Source: an uncultured Paraprevotella sp.
Lineage (GTDB): Bacteria > Bacteroidota > Bacteroidia > Bacteroidales > Bacteroidaceae
DNA length: 54,330 nt
Reading direction: 5' to 3'
Assembly (NCBI GenBank): GCA_944321525.1
Contig: CALULQ010000027.1
Span: forward strand, 1-54,330
Part shown: piece after piece, positions 18,127 through 28,025 of the stretch
How the letters are laid out: the number at the start of each line of letters is the position of its first letter
How positions within the stretch are numbered: the first letter of the stretch is position 1
Notes under the pieces: model-generated
The model's database searches: none
What the model was told of the DNA's origin: nothing
Seen by the model: the letters and a program-made list of their open reading frames with translations, nothing else
Translations under genes and position numbers: made by a program

Positions 18127-19065
18127 TTAAATCAGGTATTGCGAGCTGATGGACTCATCGTTCTCCACGCGCCGGATGGTTTCGGCCAGAATATCCGCTA
18201 TGCTGATTTGCTTCACTTTGGCGCAACGGTTGGAGTAGGGGATGCTGTCGGTGAACACCAGTTCCTCCAAGGCAGAGTCCTGCACGCGCTCCGATGCCGG
18301 GCCGGACATGATGCAGTGAGTGGCGACAGCCCTCACGGAAGCCGCCCCTTTCTCCATCATCAGGTTGGCCGCCTTGGTGATGGTGCCTGCCGTGTCCACC
18401 ATGTCGTCCACCAAGATGACGTTGGCATCCTTCACCTCACCGATGATTTGGATGTCGGCCACCTCGTTGGGTTTGGCCCTCGTCTTGTTGCACAGCACGA
18501 GCGGGCACTCCAAGTATTTGGAATAAGTGCTGGCACGCTTCGAGCCGCCCACATCAGGAGCGGCAATCACGATGTTGTCCAGGTTCAGTGATTTGATGTA
18601 CGGCAGCAACACGCTGGAAGCGTAGAGATGGTCTACCGGGACGTCGAAAAATCCCTGTTCCTGGTCGGCATGCAGGTCCATGGTGATGAGCCGGTCGATG
18701 CCCGCCACGCTCAGCATGTCGGCCACCAGCTTGGCCCCGATGGACACGCGCGGCTTGTCTTTCCGGTCCTGTCGCGCCCATCCGAAGTAGGGCACCACGG
18801 CAATGATGCTTTTGGCCGACGCCCGCTTGGCGGCGTCGATCATGAGCAAAAGTTCCATCAGGTTGTCCGAATTGGGGAAAGTGGACTGCACCAGGAACAC
18901 GTCGCGGCCCCGGATGGACTCCTCGTAGGAAACGGAAAATTCTCCGTCGGCGAAATGGGTGATGACCAATTTGCCGAGCGGGCATCCTAAGCTGGAACAA
19001 ATCTTTTCGGCCAGATATTTGGATTTTGTGCCGGAAAAGACCATAAACGAATTCTTTGCACTCAT
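18127..19065 (-). CDS. prs: Ribose-phosphate pyrophosphokinase
   Basis: PRPP synthase makes 5-phosphoribosyl pyrophosphate from ribose 5-phosphate and ATP for purine, pyrimidine, histidine, tryptophan and NAD synthesis. The 312-residue protein is of standard length and has the family's blocks: FSGTKSKYLAEKICSSLG at the N-terminus, HFADGEFSVSYEESIRGRDV, the Mg-binding ITMDLHADQEQGFF, the flexible catalytic loop VIAAPDVGGSKRAS, and the PRPP-binding loop VILVDDMVDTAGTI. It is cytosolic and hexameric in other bacteria. The upstream TenI/ThiE-like gene ends 46 bases before it, so the two may share a transcript. Confidence 0.96.
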   Translation of the reverse strand: MSAKNSFMVFSGTKSKYLAEKICSSLGCPLGKLVITHFADGEFSVSYEESIRGRDVFLVQSTFPNSDNLMELLLMIDAAKRASAKSIIAVVPYFGWARQDRKDKPRVSIGAKLVADMLSVAGIDRLITMDLHADQEQGFFDVPVDHLYASSVLLPYIKSLNLDNIVIAAPDVGGSKRASTYSKYLECPLVLCNKTRAKPNEVADIQIIGEVKDANVILVDDMVDTAGTITKAANLMMEKGAASVRAVATHCIMSGPASERVQDSALEELVFTDSIPYSNRCAKVKQISIADILAETIRRVENDESISSQYLI

Positions 19066-19111
19066 TTCTCTATAACGTATTTATTTAAAAGTAGCTTTAG
19101 TCCATTGTTAC

Positions 19112-19720
19112 TCAATCGGCAGCCTTGCGCAGCTTCCGGAAGTGGTTGATGAGTTCCTTGTAGTCTAATGTGGAATGGATGTTGAACCGGTTCCACAAGT
19201 CGCCCAGTATCACCACGCCGCCGAATCCCAGGTCTTTCACCACGGCCATGTTCTCCGTCGTGATGCCGCCGAGCGCCATGACCTTCTTGTCGATGATGCC
19301 GCGGGCGGAGGCTTCTTCGAGGGTCTTCATGTCGAAGGCCGCTGTGTAGTCGGATTTGGAGATGCTGTCGAATATGGGGCTGAGGAAGGCGTAGTTGAAA
19401 GCTTTCTTTTCGGCTTTCAGTTCGTCCAAGTGGTGGAAAGATTTGCTGATGTGCCCCTTGTAGCCGGCCGGTGCCTCGGGGTTCCGGCTGTTCAGATGGA
19501 TGCCCCTCAGGTTGAACTCATCCTTCAGGTAGAAGTGGTCGTGGACGACGATTTGGTCATGATGGCTTTCCGGCAGCAAGGTGAGCAGGCGCTCCGAGTA
19601 AACGGGTTCCGCGCCTGGTTTTCGCAGGTGAAGCAGGTCCAATCCCTCTTCAAACAATGCGGAAAGTATCTTGTCCTCCTCCACGAAGAAGTCTGGAGGC
19701 GTCAGTAGAATCAATTTCAT
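19112..19720 (-). CDS. TenI/ThiE-like thiamine phosphate synthase family protein
   Basis: A 202-residue TIM-barrel protein of the ThiE/TenI family: MKLILLTPPDFF, GLDLLHLRKPGAE, the substrate loop IVVHDHFYL and GIHLNSR, AFLSPIFDSISK and VMALGGITTENM. Compared with true ThiE, the active-site block is HLRKP rather than QLRxK, and the Gly-rich end is GGVVILGDLWNRF. In Bacteroides a second ThiE-like protein of this type is common; TenI-type members can aromatise the thiazole carboxylate phosphate rather than join the two thiamine halves. The assignment between these two roles is uncertain. It lies upstream of prs and is separated from thiC by a long hairpin. Confidence 0.8.
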   Translation of the reverse strand: MKLILLTPPDFFVEEDKILSALFEEGLDLLHLRKPGAEPVYSERLLTLLPESHHDQIVVHDHFYLKDEFNLRGIHLNSRNPEAPAGYKGHISKSFHHLDELKAEKKAFNYAFLSPIFDSISKSDYTAAFDMKTLEEASARGIIDKKVMALGGITTENMAVVKDLGFGGVVILGDLWNRFNIHSTLDYKELINHFRKLRKAAD

Positions 19721-19745
19721 GAGTTTGATGTCACTATTTGCATTG

Positions 19746-19753
19746 CAAAGTTA
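19746..19753 (-). promoter_or_regulatory. -7 box for the TenI/ThiE-like gene
   Basis: TAACTTTG on the minus strand, 26 nt before the start codon at 19720. Confidence 0.5.
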
Positions 19754-19830
19754 TGCAAAAAAACTATAGGCACGCATGCCGCAGCCATATTTCTTTTGTT
19801 TTTCATTTAAAAAGCATTCTTTTTACAAAC

Positions 19831-19919
19831 GGGGGAGCGCGAAACGCGCGATGGCGCACCTGCTCCCCCTTCTTTTGCTTGGCAAGGGGAGAGGTGCGCC
19901 ATCGTACGGGGTCGCGCTC
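19831..19919 (-). terminator. Long compound hairpin after thiC
   Basis: An inner stem of 18 bp with one bulged G (GATGGCGCACCT-G-CTCCCC, 19850-19868, with GGGGAG-AGGTGCGCCATC, 19886-19903) is enclosed by GAGCGCGA (19835-19842) / TCGCGCTC (19912-19919). An alternative pairing GGGGGAGC (19831-19838) / GCTCCCCC (19862-19869) would break the inner stem. It lies just past the minus-strand thiC stop and probably ends the thi transcript, although a T-run is not directly adjacent. Confidence 0.6.
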
Positions 19920-19921
19920 GG

Positions 19922-22298
<2,377 letters not shown>

Positions 22299-22373
22299 TC
22301 TTCTCTTCTGTTTGTTATATGATAACCTATGGAGAAAGGGGAGAAGACTAACGTACTGTGAGGTGGATTCGAG

Positions 22374-22452
22374 CACAATCCCTTCGGCAGCATTACCTGC
22401 ATCAGGTTCACAGGGTATAATCTCAGCCATGCCCAACGGGGCGGCACCCCTT
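22374..22452 (-). promoter_or_regulatory. TPP riboswitch (THI element)
   Basis: On the minus strand the conserved TPP aptamer core is plain: GGGGTGCC at the 5' side, GGCTGAGATTATACCC, then GAACCTGATGCAGGTAATGC and GCCGAAGGGA. It sits between a -7 box (22461-22468) and the thiE start codon 75 nt further on. When TPP binds it would switch off thiE-thiC. A pyrimidine-rich stretch downstream (minus-strand TCTTCTC, 22347-22341) can pair with the purine-rich thiE ribosome-binding site (GAGAAGA, 22305-22299), suggesting control of translation initiation. Confidence 0.96.
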
Positions 22453-22460
22453 TGCACGGG

Positions 22461-22468
22461 CAAAGATA
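22461..22468 (-). promoter_or_regulatory. -7 box of the thiE-thiC transcript
   Basis: TATCTTTG on the minus strand, 8 nt upstream of the riboswitch. Confidence 0.65.
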
Positions 22469-22579
22469 AGCATAATAATCAAAATGCGGACGGAAACGGC
22501 GAATTATTTTCTTCTGCCGGATGCTGCATCGTGTCTTGAATGCCCCCACTTCTTGTTTTGTGGTGGACGGCTCCATCTA

Positions 22580-22612
22580 AAACAAGCCCCCATACTCACG
22601 TATAGGGGCTTG
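22580..22612 (-). terminator. Terminator of the glycosyltransferase operon
   Basis: CAAGCCCC-ATAC and GTAT-GGGGCTTG (22583-22612) form a hairpin; on the minus strand it is followed by TTTTA. It lies about 130 nt past the last glycosyltransferase stop. Confidence 0.75.
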
Positions 22613-22744
22613 CCAACACCTTTCTAATACCTTTAAACTAAAGTTCTATCTTTTAGAACACTCAAAGATACGCATTTCCGGCAAAACGTCCATGGCCGGC
22701 AAACGCTTTTTAAGTTTTATTGTGTTGTATCAACTTTTAGTTGC

Positions 22745-23743
22745 CTATGAGGCGCGCTTGACGTGCCGCAAATGCAGGATTTGCAGCAACTTGCGCGTGA
22801 TTGCCGCCCACAGGGGGAAAAGGCTGCATGTGCGGACGATGAAGTAGGGGAGAGAGTAGCAACGCGGGGCGAGCGGGTAAAGCCCGGCTTGCCTCATGCG
22901 CTTCAGGAAGCCGGTCAGGAAGGCCGTGTCCGGACTGTCGCACATCAGGGTGTAGGCCATGGCCATGCGCAGCATGTCCGTCCGCCGCACCATGGCAGCG
23001 GCGGCGTCTCCTTCCAGTTCCCGTGTTTTCGCCGACAGACGGACAATGATGCCGAGAAAGTCTGAGAAGCGTTTCTCTACGACCCGGCGGTCGGCCTGGT
23101 GCACGATGGAGTCCCGACGTTGATAGTAGGCATACACGGGCAGGTCGGTCACTATGCCGCGGCGCGTGTTCAGCAGCAACTGTGGGGAAAACTCTTCGTC
23201 CTCGTGGTAGATGCCGGGGGTAAACCGCAGTTTGCCGAGCACTTCTTTCCGGAACACGTATCCCCACGCACCGCCACGCAAGTTTTGGCGGAGCATGATG
23301 TCCGTCCCGCTTCCTTCGCACAGGATGTGCCATTCCGGCAGCGGCATGTCGTGCAAGTTCGTGTCATAGGTCTTCCGGAAATCGAAGGCCACGAATTCGG
23401 CATCCGCATGCGTTTCCATCAGTCGCAGGAGCGCCAATGCCGGAGTAGTGAACAAGTAGTCGTCGGCATCCAGGAACTGGACGAAATCTTTCGTCGCAAG
23501 TTCCATGCCCGTGTTCCTTGCGCCGCCCAGCCCTGCGTTTTCCTGGGCCACATAGTGCACGCGCGGCTCGGCCAGTTGCCCGACGAACTCTTCCGCCTCG
23601 TGTCCGGGCGTGCCGTCGTCCACCACCCACACTTCCCAGTCGGCCCTGTCGCCCAAGCGCATGATGCTCTCCACGGCCCGTGCCAGCAGGCCGATTTCCA
23701 CTTTATAATAAGGAATGACGAAACTGACCGACGGCTTGCTCAT
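22745..23743 (-). CDS. Family 2 glycosyltransferase
   Basis: A 332-residue GT-A glycosyltransferase. The N-terminus SVSFVIPYYKVEIGLLARAVESI begins the nucleotide-sugar-binding fold, followed by VWVVDDGTPGHE, NAGLGGARNTGMELA and the metal-binding DxD-type motif FLDADDYL. The C-terminal quarter is basic with hydrophobic stretches (FIVRTCSLFPLWAAITRKLL), suggesting peripheral attachment to the inner membrane. The ATG at 23743 overlaps the stop of the preceding gene (ATGA), so it is translationally coupled; longer upstream readings of this frame would overlap that gene entirely. Sugar donor and acceptor are unknown. Confidence 0.9.
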   Translation of the reverse strand: MSKPSVSFVIPYYKVEIGLLARAVESIMRLGDRADWEVWVVDDGTPGHEAEEFVGQLAEPRVHYVAQENAGLGGARNTGMELATKDFVQFLDADDYLFTTPALALLRLMETHADAEFVAFDFRKTYDTNLHDMPLPEWHILCEGSGTDIMLRQNLRGGAWGYVFRKEVLGKLRFTPGIYHEDEEFSPQLLLNTRRGIVTDLPVYAYYQRRDSIVHQADRRVVEKRFSDFLGIIVRLSAKTRELEGDAAAAMVRRTDMLRMAMAYTLMCDSPDTAFLTGFLKRMRQAGLYPLAPRCYSLPYFIVRTCSLFPLWAAITRKLLQILHLRHVKRAS

Positions 23744-24678
23744 GAATGGAATACTTTGCGGGTTTGGGCCACGATGCGGCAATAGTGCGTCCCGCTCAGG
23801 GCTTTCAGGATGGCCTTGAGACGGTAATTCCATGGCCGGCGGGTGAACACGGCGCGGCGGAGCGGCACCTTCCGTTCGGGGATGCACAGCGAGCCGCCGA
23901 GCTGCAGCCTGAGGATTTGGGGGTCGCACAAGTGCAGGTACATTTCGTCCAGGTCCTTTTCGTCCAGCCCGCGTTCGCGCAGCAGCGATGTGTAGAGCTG
24001 AAGCCGGGCCTGCAACAGTTCGTCCACACTCCGCTCGCACAAGGTGTTGGAAATGGAACCGTCGCGGCAGCAATAGTAATACAGGCCCTTGTCGGAATTC
24101 AGGATGCGGCGGGCGCGGTGCAGCACGACGGGGACGGTCAGGATATCCTCGAACCACCGCCCCTCGGGGAAGCGCACGCCGCTCCAGAGCGGGCGCCTGT
24201 AGATTTTGTTCCAGGCATAGCTGTGCATGTAGCCCTTGTTCCTGACCCATCCGGCGTAGTCGGTGGCCTCTCCCGTCCCCGGCTTGTAGCGGTAGGCTTG
24301 CGACGTGCCGTGGTAGACGCACACGGGATATTCCAGCACGTCGGCCTCCGGATGCCTTTCCAGCAGTTCCATGTTGGCTTGCAGCGTGTTGGGGGCGAGA
24401 TAGTCGTCCGAATCCACGAATGTGATGTATTCGCCCCTTGCCGCCTCAATGCCGGTGTTGCGCGCGGCACTCAGGCCTCTGTTCTCGGGACAGTGCACCA
24501 CGCGGAAGCGCCCGTCGGCCTCCGCCCACCGGTCGCAGATGTCTCCGCAACCGTCGGGCGAGGCGTCGTCCACGAGAATGACCTCCATGCCCTCCACGCC
24601 TTGTTGCGCTATGCTTTTCAGGCAGAAGTCCAGATAGGCTTCCACCCCGTATATGGGAACAATGATACTGAGTTTCAT
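23740..24678 (-). CDS. Family 2 glycosyltransferase
   Basis: A 312-residue GT-A enzyme: MKLSIIVPIYGVEAYLDFCL, VILVDDASPDGCGDIC, NRGLSAARNTGIEAARGEYITFVDSDDYL. This is the classic family 2 layout with the DSDD metal site at about residue 94. It is related to the neighbouring GT2 enzyme but clearly diverged, so the pair probably add successive sugars to the same glycan. It lies second in a three-gene glycosyltransferase operon, 32 bases after the GT-B gene and overlapping the next by four bases. Confidence 0.92.
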   Translation of the reverse strand: MKLSIIVPIYGVEAYLDFCLKSIAQQGVEGMEVILVDDASPDGCGDICDRWAEADGRFRVVHCPENRGLSAARNTGIEAARGEYITFVDSDDYLAPNTLQANMELLERHPEADVLEYPVCVYHGTSQAYRYKPGTGEATDYAGWVRNKGYMHSYAWNKIYRRPLWSGVRFPEGRWFEDILTVPVVLHRARRILNSDKGLYYYCCRDGSISNTLCERSVDELLQARLQLYTSLLRERGLDEKDLDEMYLHLCDPQILRLQLGGSLCIPERKVPLRRAVFTRRPWNYRLKAILKALSGTHYCRIVAQTRKVFHS

Positions 24679-24710
24679 GTTTGCTTTGAAATCGTCCGGC
24701 TTATCATGCC

Positions 24711-25808
24711 CTACCGGCTCCAGAAGTCCACATACTGCTGCGCCACCTTGATGTGGTCATGGTGCCGGCGCACATATTCGATGCTTTCCGCCGAACGGCG
24801 CGCGATGTCGTCGGGGTGCAGGATGAGCTGTTCCATCTTGGCATACACGTCTTCCGCCATGGGCTGCACGTTGACGATGGGGCGCAGTTCCTTCTCCCCC
24901 AAAATCGCGTAGTTCTCTTCTTCGCCGCCGCCCACCACCACCAGGCCTTTGGCCATGGCCAGCAGCGCGTTCATGGCCGGCGTGTAGGAATAGAGTTGGT
25001 CGAGCAACACGTCGCACTGGTTCATCATCCGGCTGTATTGCGCGAAGGGGACGGATTCCGCCTTCACGATTTCAATGCGGTCGGGATACTGCCGTGCCAG
25101 GCGCACCAGCGACTGGTACATGATGTCCGTGCCCTTGTAGGCGCTCCGGTTGCGCTGAATGCCGATGAAGAAGCGCACGCGGTCGGTTTCCGGGTGGGGC
25201 ATGCGGGGCGACACCTCGCCAAGGTTGATGGGCAAGGGGATGAACCGGGTCTTGTCCGGATAGTCGGGCCGATAGCTGGCGTCGTATTCATAGAGTCCGC
25301 TGACGATGCCGTCACAGCCTTCGGCGATGTAGCGGTTCAGTTCGCCCTTCTTTCCCGTGAGCCATTCGGCCACGAAGTTGTCGTTGTCCTTGTTGTGGCG
25401 CAATTCATGGCCGATGTTGAAGTCGGAATAGCGGAACGTCTCACAGTCGAGCCCCGCCTTCACCCAATAGTAGTCCATGCCGAAGGCGCCGAGGAATATC
25501 GACTTGTTGTGTGAGGCCAGGAATTTGTAGATGGGGAACAAGCGTTCGGGGCGCAGCTCCATGAACACGGGGTTGATGAGCTGCACCACGTCGTAGCCTT
25601 TCATGCGGGGCAAGGCGAGGGCCACCCGGCGCAGGAAGTCCAGCGTGTCGAGCTTTCCGGTCGACCTGCGGCAGAGGTCGATGTCGCGCGGATAGTCTTT
25701 CCAGCCGTCGCCGTCCGAGGCCACCACCACCGTGTGGCCCAGCTCGCGCAGTCCTTGGGCCAGTGTGTGGTGCACATTGCTATATTCTCCCAATAAGAGG
25801 ATTTTCAT
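24711..25808 (-). CDS. GT-B fold glycosyltransferase (family 1/4-like)
   Basis: A 365-residue protein starting MKILLLGEYSNVHHTLAQGLRELGHTV, a typical N-terminal Rossmann half of GT-B enzymes. The second half contains FFIGIQRNRSAYKGTDIMYQSL, IEIVKAESVPFAQYSRMMNQCDVLLDQLYSYTPAMNALLAMAKGLVVVGG, which matches the donor-binding region of family 4-type glycosyltransferases with the usual E-x7-E region reduced (Y-x-P-A-M-N-A-L). First gene of the glycosyltransferase operon, divergent from the flippase gene. Substrate unknown; a role in O-antigen, capsule or protein glycosylation is inferred from the neighbours. Confidence 0.8.
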   Translation of the reverse strand: MKILLLGEYSNVHHTLAQGLRELGHTVVVASDGDGWKDYPRDIDLCRRSTGKLDTLDFLRRVALALPRMKGYDVVQLINPVFMELRPERLFPIYKFLASHNKSIFLGAFGMDYYWVKAGLDCETFRYSDFNIGHELRHNKDNDNFVAEWLTGKKGELNRYIAEGCDGIVSGLYEYDASYRPDYPDKTRFIPLPINLGEVSPRMPHPETDRVRFFIGIQRNRSAYKGTDIMYQSLVRLARQYPDRIEIVKAESVPFAQYSRMMNQCDVLLDQLYSYTPAMNALLAMAKGLVVVGGGEEENYAILGEKELRPIVNVQPMAEDVYAKMEQLILHPDDIARRSAESIEYVRRHHDHIKVAQQYVDFWSR

Positions 25809-25821
25809 GATACTTTTTGGG

Positions 25822-25859
25822 CAAAGGTACGGAAAATAAATGGATTTGATGTATCTTTG
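25822..25859. promoter_or_regulatory. Overlapping divergent promoters, glycosyltransferases and flippase
   Basis: On the minus strand TACCTTTG (25829-25822) precedes the GT-B start by 14 nt; on the plus strand TATCTTTG (25852-25859) precedes the flippase start by 12 nt. Both -7 boxes fit the consensus. The whole intergenic space is about 60 bases, so both transcripts have very short leaders. Confidence 0.6.
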
Positions 25860-25871
25860 TTCTTGTTATTT

Positions 25872-27425
25872 ATGAACGGGATGCAGGAAACAAGGAATAA
25901 TCCGGAGGGCGCGGGGCGCGAAGGCGGGGGCGAAAGCCGTTCCGCCTACGGGCACATTGTGAAGTACACGGGCTTCCTGGGCTTGGTGCAGATGCTCACG
26001 ATGCTGGTGGGCGTGGCGCGCAACAAGCTGGCGGCCGTCCTGCTCGGTACGGCCGGCGTGGGGCTTTCGTCGCTCTATTGGAACGTGGTGAACTTCGTGA
26101 ACAGCGCCTCCAACCTGGGCATCTCGTTCAGTTCCGTCAAGGAAGTGTCGGAATGCTACGGCCGCGGCGTGCCGGAGCGAGTGGCACGGCAGGTGGAAAT
26201 CGTGCGCACGTGGAGCGTGTGGACGGGCGTGGGCGGCATGTTGCTCTGCCTGCTGTGTTCCCCTGCCATCAGTTTTCTGGCCTTTTCCGACTGGTCGCAC
26301 ACCCTTCCGGTGTGCCTGCTCTCGCCGGTGGTGGCCTTCATGTCGGTCACGGCCGGCGAGGTGGCCATCCTCAAGGCGGTGCGCCGTTTGGAGCGCGTGG
26401 CGCTGGTTTCCGTCCTTGGCGCCGTTGTCACGCTCCTGCTCACCGTTCCTTTTTATTATGCGTGGGGCATTCGGGGCATCGTGCCGGGCCTGCTGGCCAG
26501 CACGCTGGGCGTGATGGTGGCCCATCTGTCGCTGTCGCTGCCGGTGTTTCCCTGGAGGGTCAGCCTGCGCAGCCGGGCCCATTTCCGTGCGGGATGGAGC
26601 CTGGTGCGGGTGGGTGCCCCCTACATTCTGGCCACGCTGGTGAACATGGGCGTGGGGCTGGGGCTTTCGATTTTCATTGCCCAGGCGGGGTCGCTGTCCG
26701 ACGTGGGCTTGTATGGCATGGGCTACAACCTCGTGTTCACCTATGCCGGCGTGGTGTTTGCGGCCGTGGACGCCGACTACTTTCCCCGCTTGTCGGCCGT
26801 GCACCACGACGCGCGTGAGATGAACCTCGCCATCAACCGCCAGGTGAAGGTCTGCGTGCTGCTGATGGCGCCGTTCGTGGTGGCTTTCATGTTGGCCATG
26901 CCGTTGGTGGTACGCCTGCTCTATTCTTCGGCCTTCCTTCCCATGACCGGCATGGCCGTGTGTGCTTCCGTCCATTTGTTTTTCAAGTCGATGACCCTTC
27001 CCGCCGCCTACGTGTCGCTGGCCAAGGGCGACGCGCTGACCTACCTTTGCATGGAGGTGGCCTACGATGTGTTCATGGCCGCATGCGTCGTGGCGGGCTA
27101 CCTTTTCGGCGGCATACTGGGCACTGGCGTGGCCCTGGCCGTGGCCGGCATGTTCGACTGGTGGATGATTTATGCCGTTTATGGCCGCCGCTACGGACTT
27201 TCCCCCGACCGTTCCGCCCGTCCCTTCATGGCGTGGCAGTTCGTGCTGGTGATGGCGGCTTTGGCCCTGGCCCTGACGGGCGAGGTGTGGCTGAAGGCTT
27301 TGGCCGGCGGGTGCGTGTTGTGCCTCAGTGTCCTGCTTTCACTGGGCGCATTCCGGCGCGAGACGCAGTTGTTCTCCGACCTGAAACGGCGCTGGGGCGG
27401 ACGGTTGCCGCTGGGCCGCAAGTAG
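25872..27425 (+). CDS. Wzx-type oligosaccharide flippase
   Basis: About 517 residues with 12-14 predicted transmembrane helices, of the MATE-like polysaccharide transport (Wzx/RfbX) superfamily. Opening motifs GHIVKYTGFLGLVQMLTMLVGVARNKLAAVLLG and GVGLSSLYWNVVNFVNSASNLG are typical of Bacteroidota O-antigen flippases. Such proteins flip lipid-linked oligosaccharides across the inner membrane for capsule, LPS or glycoprotein synthesis. ATGs at 25872 and 25881 are both possible; the first is used here because the -7 box at 25852 rules out earlier starts. Divergent from three glycosyltransferases that may build its substrate. Confidence 0.88.
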   Translation: MNGMQETRNNPEGAGREGGGESRSAYGHIVKYTGFLGLVQMLTMLVGVARNKLAAVLLGTAGVGLSSLYWNVVNFVNSASNLGISFSSVKEVSECYGRGVPERVARQVEIVRTWSVWTGVGGMLLCLLCSPAISFLAFSDWSHTLPVCLLSPVVAFMSVTAGEVAILKAVRRLERVALVSVLGAVVTLLLTVPFYYAWGIRGIVPGLLASTLGVMVAHLSLSLPVFPWRVSLRSRAHFRAGWSLVRVGAPYILATLVNMGVGLGLSIFIAQAGSLSDVGLYGMGYNLVFTYAGVVFAAVDADYFPRLSAVHHDAREMNLAINRQVKVCVLLMAPFVVAFMLAMPLVVRLLYSSAFLPMTGMAVCASVHLFFKSMTLPAAYVSLAKGDALTYLCMEVAYDVFMAACVVAGYLFGGILGTGVALAVAGMFDWWMIYAVYGRRYGLSPDRSARPFMAWQFVLVMAALALALTGEVWLKALAGGCVLCLSVLLSLGAFRRETQLFSDLKRRWGGRLPLGRK

Positions 27426-28025
27426 GGGAGCGACGGTGCGCAAACGCGCGGGAACTTCATGTTCACCCCGATGAAGGGAACTTCATCCCAAGCATTCCAA
27501 ACTCCATACAGATTTTTCTATTCCATGACGCGGGCGATGCCCTCATGACGGCGTACCCGCCACCTTTCGGCATTCGCCGGACAGCAAACCGTCCCGTGCC
27601 GGTTGCCTTGTCCCTCGGATGCTCGATGCGCCGTCGGGACGTGCGGAGTCCGTCAGCGTACCTTGCGGAGAGTACTCGAGTACTTTGCGGAAAGTACGAT
27701 TCTGCATTCCGCAAGGCGCTTTTCGGCCCGTGGCAGCGGAATGGCCCGAAACGGGCACGATGTTTCATCGCACGGAGACACGTCCGCACACCTTTTCGGT
27801 CCGGCGGACAGAAAAGGCAATTCTGGTTTGATTCCTTCTTCGGAGGATTACGGAATCTGTTACATTCCAGAGCAGTCCGCGAGTTGCCGCAGCCTGTCCG
27901 GTTCTTGCCCGCGAGTAGCCGGCGGCTACCGCACAAGTAAAGGCGGACATACAAAAAATCCGCCCCGGATGGCCCTCATGGCGCATTCCCGGAACGGATT
28001 GGATGGATGAAGAAGTAATGTGGCG
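27426..28025. other. Gene-free interval with one dispersed repeat
   Basis: About 600 bases between the flippase and the convergent GH30 gene. It contains GGGAACTTCAT twice (27450-27460 and 27476-27486), the second within a GATGAAG/CTTCATC hairpin (27470-27487) that might end the flippase transcript, and repeat copy 3 (27636-27719). No convincing gene was found in the rest. Confidence 0.55.
27636..27719. repeat. Dispersed palindromic 22-bp-phased repeat, copy 3
   Basis: Units at 27636, 27658, 27680 and 27702 (18 bp each, 22-bp spacing); the central pair is joined by TCGA. The left flanking unit shares TGCGGAGTCCGT with copy 2, and the sequence after 27719 (TTTTCGGCC...) resembles the right flank of copy 4. 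Confidence 0.85.

Noticed and set aside
22299..22463. Longer thiE start upstream of 22298
   Set aside because: The region is the TPP riboswitch, with conserved RNA structure rather than coding.
25809..25871. Invertible promoter (phase variation) for the glycan genes
   Set aside because: No flanking inverted repeats of useful length and no invertase gene in the window.
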